Part shown: positions 60,070 to 64,000 of the stretch, piece after piece | Layout of the letters: every line of letters begins with the position of its first letter | Position numbering within the stretch: position 1 is the stretch's first letter | Assembly: GCA_024742735.1 (NCBI GenBank) | Contig: JANSXV010000001.1 | Location: 960,665 to 1,024,664 of the forward strand | Length of the DNA: 64,000 nt | Direction of reading: 5' to 3' | From: Alphaproteobacteria bacterium | GTDB taxonomy: Bacteria; Pseudomonadota; Alphaproteobacteria; Caulobacterales; Maricaulaceae | Made by a program: the position numbers and the translations under genes | Notes under the pieces: model-generated | Told to the model about the DNA's origin: nothing | Databases searched by the model: none | Seen by the model: only the letters and a program-made list of their open reading frames with translations

Positions 60070-60348
60070 CTACTTCCTCTTGGCTTTCTTGTCCGCCGCG
60101 TGACCGTAATAGGTGCGCGTCGGGGCGAATTCGCCGAGCTTGTGGCCGACCATTTCTTCGGACACGAGCACGGGAATGAACTTGTTGCCGTTGTGGACCT
60201 GAAAGGTCAGACCCACGAATTGCGGCATGATCGTCGAGCGGCGCGACCAGGTCTTGATCGCCTGCTTGCGACCGGCCTCATGCGCGGCTTCGGCTTTCTT
60301 CAGGAGGTATCCGTCGACGAACGGACCTTTCCAGACAGAACGGGGCAT
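60070..60348 (-). CDS. rpsS: 30S ribosomal protein S19
   Basis: A 92-aa head protein. [92 protein letters not shown]. The ATG at 60348 is the family start; the upstream frame overlaps rplB and is rejected. Confidence 0.99.
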   Translation of the reverse strand: MPRSVWKGPFVDGYLLKKAEAAHEAGRKQAIKTWSRRSTIMPQFVGLTFQVHNGNKFIPVLVSEEMVGHKLGEFAPTRTYYGHAADKKAKRK

Positions 60349-60359
60349 CGGGCGGTCCC

Positions 60360-61196
60360 TTAGCGTTTCTTGCGCTCGTGGCGCGAGCGAATGATGAACT
60401 TGTCGGTGCTCTTGTTGGAGCGCGTGCGGCGGCCCTTGGTCGGCTTGCCCCACGGGGTGACCGGGTGACGGCCGCCGGAGGTGCGGCCTTCACCGCCGCC
60501 GTGCGGGTGATCGACCGGGTTCATGGCCACGCCCCGCACCGCCGGGCGACGGCCCAGGTGACGGCTGCGGCCAGCCTTGCCGAGATTGCTGTTCAGGTGG
60601 TCCGGATTGGACACCGCACCCACAGTCGCCAGGCAGTCCTGGTGCACCATGCGCAGCTCGCCGCTCATCATCCGCACCTGGGCGTAGCCGCTGTCGCGGC
60701 CGACCAGCTGGGCATAAGCGCCGGCGGAGCGGGCGATCTGGCCACCTTTCAGCGGCTTCAGCTCGACATTGTGCACGATCGTACCGACCGGCATCGACTT
60801 CAGCGGCATCGCGTTGCCCGGCTTCACCTCGACCTTCTCGCCCGCAACGACGGTGTCGCCGGCCGAGAGGCGCTGCGGCGCCAGGATGTAGGCCAGCTCG
60901 CCATCCTCGTACTTCACAAGCGCGATGAAGGCGGTCCGGTTCGGATCGTATTCCAGGCGCTCGACCGTGGCCGGCACGTCGAACTTGCGACGCTTGAAAT
61001 CGATCTGACGATACAGGCGCTTCGCGCCGCCGCCGCGACGGCGGGCGGTGATGCGGCCGGTATTGTTACGGCCACCCTTCTTGCGAAGGCCCTCGACGAG
61101 CGTCTTTTCCGGACGGCCCGTGTGCAGGTCGCTGCGGTCCACCAGCACAAGATTGCGGCGGCCCGGCGAGGTCGGCTTGAAAGTCTTCAGAGCCAT
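60360..61196 (-). CDS. rplB: 50S ribosomal protein L2
   Basis: A 278-aa protein required near the peptidyl-transferase centre. [69 protein letters not shown] at the start and [38 protein letters not shown] at the end, including the functionally important histidine in [10 protein letters not shown]. Confidence 0.99.
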   Translation of the reverse strand: MALKTFKPTSPGRRNLVLVDRSDLHTGRPEKTLVEGLRKKGGRNNTGRITARRRGGGAKRLYRQIDFKRRKFDVPATVERLEYDPNRTAFIALVKYEDGELAYILAPQRLSAGDTVVAGEKVEVKPGNAMPLKSMPVGTIVHNVELKPLKGGQIARSAGAYAQLVGRDSGYAQVRMMSGELRMVHQDCLATVGAVSNPDHLNSNLGKAGRSRHLGRRPAVRGVAMNPVDHPHGGGEGRTSGGRHPVTPWGKPTKGRRTRSNKSTDKFIIRSRHERKKR

Positions 61197-61222
61197 TGTT
61201 CTCAAACTCCTCCTGGCCGCGC

Positions 61223-61516
61223 TTACAGGCCGGTGGCGACGTCGATGGAGTGGCCCTCTTCGAGGGTCACGACCGCTTTCTTGACGTCGTCGCGCTTGCC
61301 CGCGATGCCGCGGAACCGTTTCGTCTTGCCCTTCTGGCGCAGGGTGTTCACGGCCTTGACCTTGACCTTGAACAATTCCTCGACCGCCTCGGCGATGTCT
61401 TTCTTGTTCGCGCCCAGCGGCACGCGGAAGACGACCTTGTTCTCTTCAGAGAGCAGGGTGGACTTCTCGGTGATCACCGGGGCGATCAGGGTGTCGTAGT
61501 GTTTCGGCGCAGGCAT
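61223..61516 (-). CDS. rplW: 50S ribosomal protein L23
   Basis: A 97-aa exit-tunnel protein that docks trigger factor and [68 protein letters not shown]. The ATG at 61516 overlaps the L4 stop as ATGA and is preferred over GTG 61519. Confidence 0.98.
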   Translation of the reverse strand: MPAPKHYDTLIAPVITEKSTLLSEENKVVFRVPLGANKKDIAEAVEELFKVKVKAVNTLRQKGKTKRFRGIAGKRDDVKKAVVTLEEGHSIDVATGL

Positions 61517-62154
61517 CACGCGGCCTCCCGAGCGGCCAGGCGCTCATTGATCTTCTCCACGGCCGCCTTGGTCAGAACCAGGGTGTCGCGGCGAAGCACG
61601 TCGTACACATTCAGGCCCTGCGCCGGCAGGACGTCGAAATTCGGCAGGTTGCGCGCGGCGCAGGCGAAGTTTTCGTCCAGCGTCTCACCGTCGATGACCA
61701 GAGCATTGGTCACGCCCAACTTGGCCAGAGCCGCTGACAGATCCTTCGTGCGCGGCGCATCCAGGCGCGCCTCGTCCAGAACGACCAGCTGCTTGGCGCC
61801 GGCCTTGGAGGACAGGGCGTGCTTCAGCGCCAGGGCGCGCACTTTTTTGGGAAGCTCGGTCGCATGGCTGCGCACGCGCGGGCCGTGGGCCACGCCGCCG
61901 CCGACGAAGATCGGGGCGGAACGCGCGCCGTGGCGGGCGCCGCCGCCGCCCTTCTGGCGGCCGAACTTCTTCTTGGTGCGCGCGATCTCGCTACGCTCCT
62001 TGGTCTTGTGGGTCCCGGCCTGACGGCGCGAGAGCTGCCACTTGACGGCGCGCTGCAGGATGTCGGCGCGCACCTCTTCGATGCCGAAGATGGCGTCGTC
62101 GAGATCGACCGACCCGGCCTTGCCGGCGTCAAGTTTCACAACGTCGATTTTCAT
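61516..62154 (-). CDS. rplD: 50S ribosomal protein L4
   Basis: A 212-aa protein. [65 protein letters not shown] is the tunnel loop region. In enterobacteria L4 regulates the S10 operon through its leader; whether it does here is unknown. Shares one nucleotide with rplC (TAATG). Confidence 0.98.
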   Translation of the reverse strand: MKIDVVKLDAGKAGSVDLDDAIFGIEEVRADILQRAVKWQLSRRQAGTHKTKERSEIARTKKKFGRQKGGGGARHGARSAPIFVGGGVAHGPRVRSHATELPKKVRALALKHALSSKAGAKQLVVLDEARLDAPRTKDLSAALAKLGVTNALVIDGETLDENFACAARNLPNFDVLPAQGLNVYDVLRRDTLVLTKAAVEKINERLAAREAA

Positions 62155-62930
62155 TATTCGCTCGCCCCTTCGTTCTGGGCATCGCCCTCGCCGGCCTCAG
62201 GCGCTTCGGCGACCGGCGCATCGTCGGCCGGCTTGGCCGCTTCGCGCAGCTTGGCGGGATAGGGAAGATCGTCGGCCTTCACGCCCTTGACCGCATCGCG
62301 AACCTCGACCCAGCCGCCGGCGGCGCCGGGAACAGAGCCCTTGATCCAGATCAGGCCGCGGTCGGCGTCGACACGGACGACTTCCAGGCCCTGCGTGGTC
62401 ACGCGCTCGGAACCGAGGTGACCGGCCATCTTCTTGCCTTTGAACACCTTGCCCGGATCCTGGCACTGGCCGGTGGAGCCGTGGGCGCGGTGGGAGATCG
62501 ACACGCCGTGGGAGGCGCGCAGACCGCCGAAATTCCAGCGCTTCATGGCGCCGGCGAAACCCTTACCGATGGAGGTGCCGGCGACGTCCACACGCTGGCC
62601 CGGCGTGAAGTGCTCGGCGGACAGCTCGACGCCCGGCTCCAGCAGGGCGTCCTCACTGACGCGGAACTCCACAAGCTTGCGCTTGGGCTCCACGGAGGCT
62701 TTCGCGAAATGGCCGCGCATCGCCTTCGGGGTGCGCTTGGCCTTGGCCTTGCCCGCACCCAGCTGAACGGCGGTGTAGCCGTCGCGCTCGGACGTGCGCT
62801 GGGCGACGACCTGCAGCCCGTCGAGCTGGAGGACAGTGACCGGAATGTGATTGCCGTCCTCGGAGAAGACCCGGGTCATGCCGAGCTTCTTGGCGAGGAG
62901 GCCGGTGCGCAGTTTTTCAGCCTGTTGCAT
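62154..62930 (-). CDS. rplC: 50S ribosomal protein L3 with acidic C-terminal extension
   Basis: A 258-aa protein. [98 protein letters not shown] match L3. The last about 35 residues ([26 protein letters not shown]) are an Ala/Asp/Glu-rich tail beyond the normal fold. The ATG at 62930 ([15 protein letters not shown]) is chosen over an upstream frame that enters rpsJ. Confidence 0.98.
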   Translation of the reverse strand: MQQAEKLRTGLLAKKLGMTRVFSEDGNHIPVTVLQLDGLQVVAQRTSERDGYTAVQLGAGKAKAKRTPKAMRGHFAKASVEPKRKLVEFRVSEDALLEPGVELSAEHFTPGQRVDVAGTSIGKGFAGAMKRWNFGGLRASHGVSISHRAHGSTGQCQDPGKVFKGKKMAGHLGSERVTTQGLEVVRVDADRGLIWIKGSVPGAAGGWVEVRDAVKGVKADDLPYPAKLREAAKPADDAPVAEAPEAGEGDAQNEGASE

Positions 62931-62934
62931 GGCC

Positions 62935-63249
62935 TTACGCTCCCAGCTTGATCTCAACGTCCACGCCGGCGGACAGGTCGAGCTTCATGAGCGCGTCCAC
63001 CGTCTGGGGCGTGGGGTCCACGATGTCGAGCACGCGCTTGTGGGTGCGGATCTCGAATTGCTCGCGGGACTTCTTGTCCACGTGCGGACCACGCAGCACG
63101 GTGAAGCGCTCAAGGCGGGTCGGCAGCGGAATGGGTCCGCGCACGTTCGCGCCGGTGCGCTTGGCCGTCGACACGATCTCGCGCGCCGAGGTGTCGAGCA
63201 CGCGGTGATCGAACGCCTTGAGGCGGATTCGGATGTTTTGTTGCGCCAT
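62935..63249 (-). CDS. rpsJ: 30S ribosomal protein S10 (NusE)
   Basis: A 104-aa protein that also acts as NusE in antitermination complexes. [102 protein letters not shown]. First gene of the S10 operon, behind its own promoter. Confidence 0.99.
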   Translation of the reverse strand: MAQQNIRIRLKAFDHRVLDTSAREIVSTAKRTGANVRGPIPLPTRLERFTVLRGPHVDKKSREQFEIRTHKRVLDIVDPTPQTVDALMKLDLSAGVDVEIKLGA

Positions 63250-63271
63250 CGGTCCGGTTCCAACATGCACA

Positions 63272-63314
63272 AGAGCCGCGCATGAGGGACGGACGATCCG
63301 CCCCCGGCAGCTCT
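63272..63314 (-). promoter_or_regulatory. Stem-loop in the S10 operon leader
   Basis: In the minus-strand RNA, outer arms AGAGC/GCTCT (complements of 63310-63314 and 63272-63276) enclose an 8-bp stem GGGGCGGA / TCCGTCCC with a 3-nt loop, about 20 nt before the rpsJ ATG. A second structured segment (CGCAGGTC pairing with GACC...TGCG around CC-TTCG-GG) lies upstream. Confidence 0.5.
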
Positions 63315-63386
63315 CGCAATAAAACTGTTTTCGTTTCAGGACCTGCGTTCACCCGAAGGCGCAGCCAGGTCTTCATGAGAGCGGGG

Positions 63387-63415
63387 TGAATACGCCCTTG
63401 CTCGCGGCGCGTCAA
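63387..63415 (-). promoter_or_regulatory. Sigma-70-like promoter for the S10 operon
   Basis: TTGACG (complement of 63410-63415), 17-nt spacer, TATTCA (complement of 63387-63392), about 138 nt before rpsJ and downstream of the tuf terminator. Confidence 0.75.
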
Positions 63416-63481
63416 CACCTTGTCACTCAATCGATACAGGGAATCTCGCGCCTTTCGCACACGCCGCCCCTGCCCACATGC

Positions 63482-63514
63482 AAAAACGCCCCGGAGCGTT
63501 GGGCTCCGGGGCGT
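63482..63514 (-). terminator. Intrinsic terminator of tuf
   Basis: Perfect 11-bp stem ACGCCCCGGAG / CTCCGGGGCGT (63486-63496, 63504-63514), 7-nt loop, then TTTTTG on the minus strand. Separates tuf from the S10 operon; the 63250-63481 remainder holds the promoter and leader. Confidence 0.92.
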
Positions 63515-63552
63515 CTTGTGAGTCGCCGTTTGCGACGGGTGGGTCTGATCGC

Positions 63553-64000
63553 TTACTCGACGATCTTGGAGACAACCCCCGCGCCGACCGTGCGGCCGCC
63601 TTCGCGGATCGCGAAGCGCAGCTTCTCTTCCATGGCGATCGGCTGGATCAGCTCAACGCTGACTTCCACGTTGTCGCCCGGCATGACCATCTCGGTGCCC
63701 TCTTTCAGGGTCACCACGCCGGTCACGTCCGTGGTCCGGAAGTAGAACTGCGGACGATAGTTGGAGAAGAACGGCGTGTGACGGCCACCCTCTTCCTTCG
63801 TCAGGATATAGGCCTCGGCCTCGAACTTCTTGTGCGGCTTGATCGAGCCCGGCTTGCACAGAACCTGACCGCGCTCAACGCCGTCACGCTCAACGCCGCG
63901 AAGCAGAACGCCCACATTGTCGCCCGCCTCACCGCGATCCAAGAGTTTGCGGAACATCTCGACACCGGTGCAGGTGGTTTTCTTGGTGTCCTTGATGCCG
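63553..64000 (-). CDS. tuf: Elongation factor Tu, C-terminal fragment (5' end beyond window)
   Basis: The last 149 complete codons of EF-Tu: end of domain II and domain III, from [53 protein letters not shown] through [62 protein letters not shown]. The frame is open to the window edge, so the GTPase domain lies outside. Position upstream of rpsJ is the usual str-S10 junction. Confidence 0.99.
   Translation of the reverse strand, partial: GIKDTKKTTCTGVEMFRKLLDRGEAGDNVGVLLRGVERDGVERGQVLCKPGSIKPHKKFEAEAYILTKEEGGRHTPFFSNYRPQFYFRTTDVTGVVTLKEGTEMVMPGDNVEVSVELIQPIAMEEKLRFAIREGGRTVGAGVVSKIVE

Noticed and set aside
1..64000. tRNA or rRNA genes
   Set aside because: No cloverleaf-compatible T-loop/acceptor pairs or rRNA-like sequence noticed on either strand by eye; a covariance search would be decisive.

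Overview
The window is about 64 kb of GC-rich (roughly two-thirds G+C) alphaproteobacterial chromosome. Several features fit a free-living, probably motile aerobe from the Caulobacter/Maricaulis/Hyphomonas side of the class: a CcmEFI cytochrome c maturation operon, an NDUFA12-type complex I subunit, a chromosomal gene transfer agent (GTA) cluster, CtrA-like TTAA motifs, a globin-coupled chemoreceptor, and the gene order secY-adk-rpsM-rpsK-rpoA-rplQ. The lineage is an inference from gene content; no rRNA or tRNA gene was seen.

Layout. (1) 1-7.8 kb, minus strand: a 4-nt-overlapping operon (DUF938 methyltransferase, ccmI, ccmE, ccmF), a 450-aa unknown, a PepSY/response regulator/histidine kinase operon and a CbpA-like DnaJ. 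(2) 7.9-24.5 kb: a near-complete GTA structural cluster read on the minus strand from gp1 (small terminase, 24.5 kb) to gp15 (tail-tip megaprotein, 7.9 kb). A gp7 homologue is not seen. Six extra genes interrupt it: a secreted SRPBCC protein, a tiny plus-strand lipoprotein, a DUF4760 membrane protein, a 20-residue repeat peptide, a plus-strand membrane protein and a DUF559 endonuclease-like gene. Three of them are followed by intrinsic terminators pointing along the GTA operon. (3) 24.7-33.2 kb: aat, DUF2155, mlaD, an NDUFA12-family gene, a degenerate class II ribonucleotide reductase paralogue, two secreted pentapeptide-repeat proteins and aspS. (4) 33.4-38.1 kb: an unknown protein and a lipid-remodelling locus (acyltransferase, TetR, acyltransferase, LplT-like MFS) with three matching palindromic operators and a 24-bp minisatellite. 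(5) 38.1-49.0 kb: housekeeping genes (rnd, uvrC, pgsA, xseA, purD, HtrA protease, DUF1232) and a globin-coupled chemoreceptor, separated by clusters of GC-rich palindromic repeats. (6) 49.2-64 kb, minus strand: the S10-spc-alpha ribosomal block from tuf/rpsJ to rpoA/rplQ, with recognisable promoters, two structured leaders and terminators.

How it fits together. The GTA block encodes DNA packaging (gp1, gp2), portal, protease and capsid (gp3-gp5), connectors (gp6, gp8), tail tube (gp9), tail chaperones and tape measure (gp10-gp11) and baseplate/hub/peptidase/tip (gp12-gp15). No integrase, lysogeny or lysis gene lies in it, so it reads as a domesticated particle rather than a prophage. Terminators inside the operon would truncate transcription unless an antiterminator acts, as reported for GafZ in Caulobacter. 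The ribosomal block has a TTGACG/TATTCA promoter before rpsJ and a TTGACG/TATAAG promoter before rpsM, each followed by strong RNA stem-loops.

The observations I rate highest are the cargo-laden GTA with in-sense terminators, the 20-aa peptide whose two internal repeats differ only at third codon positions, the catalytically empty class II RNR paralogue, and a second synonymous-only copy of the htrA 3' end across a palindromic repeat.
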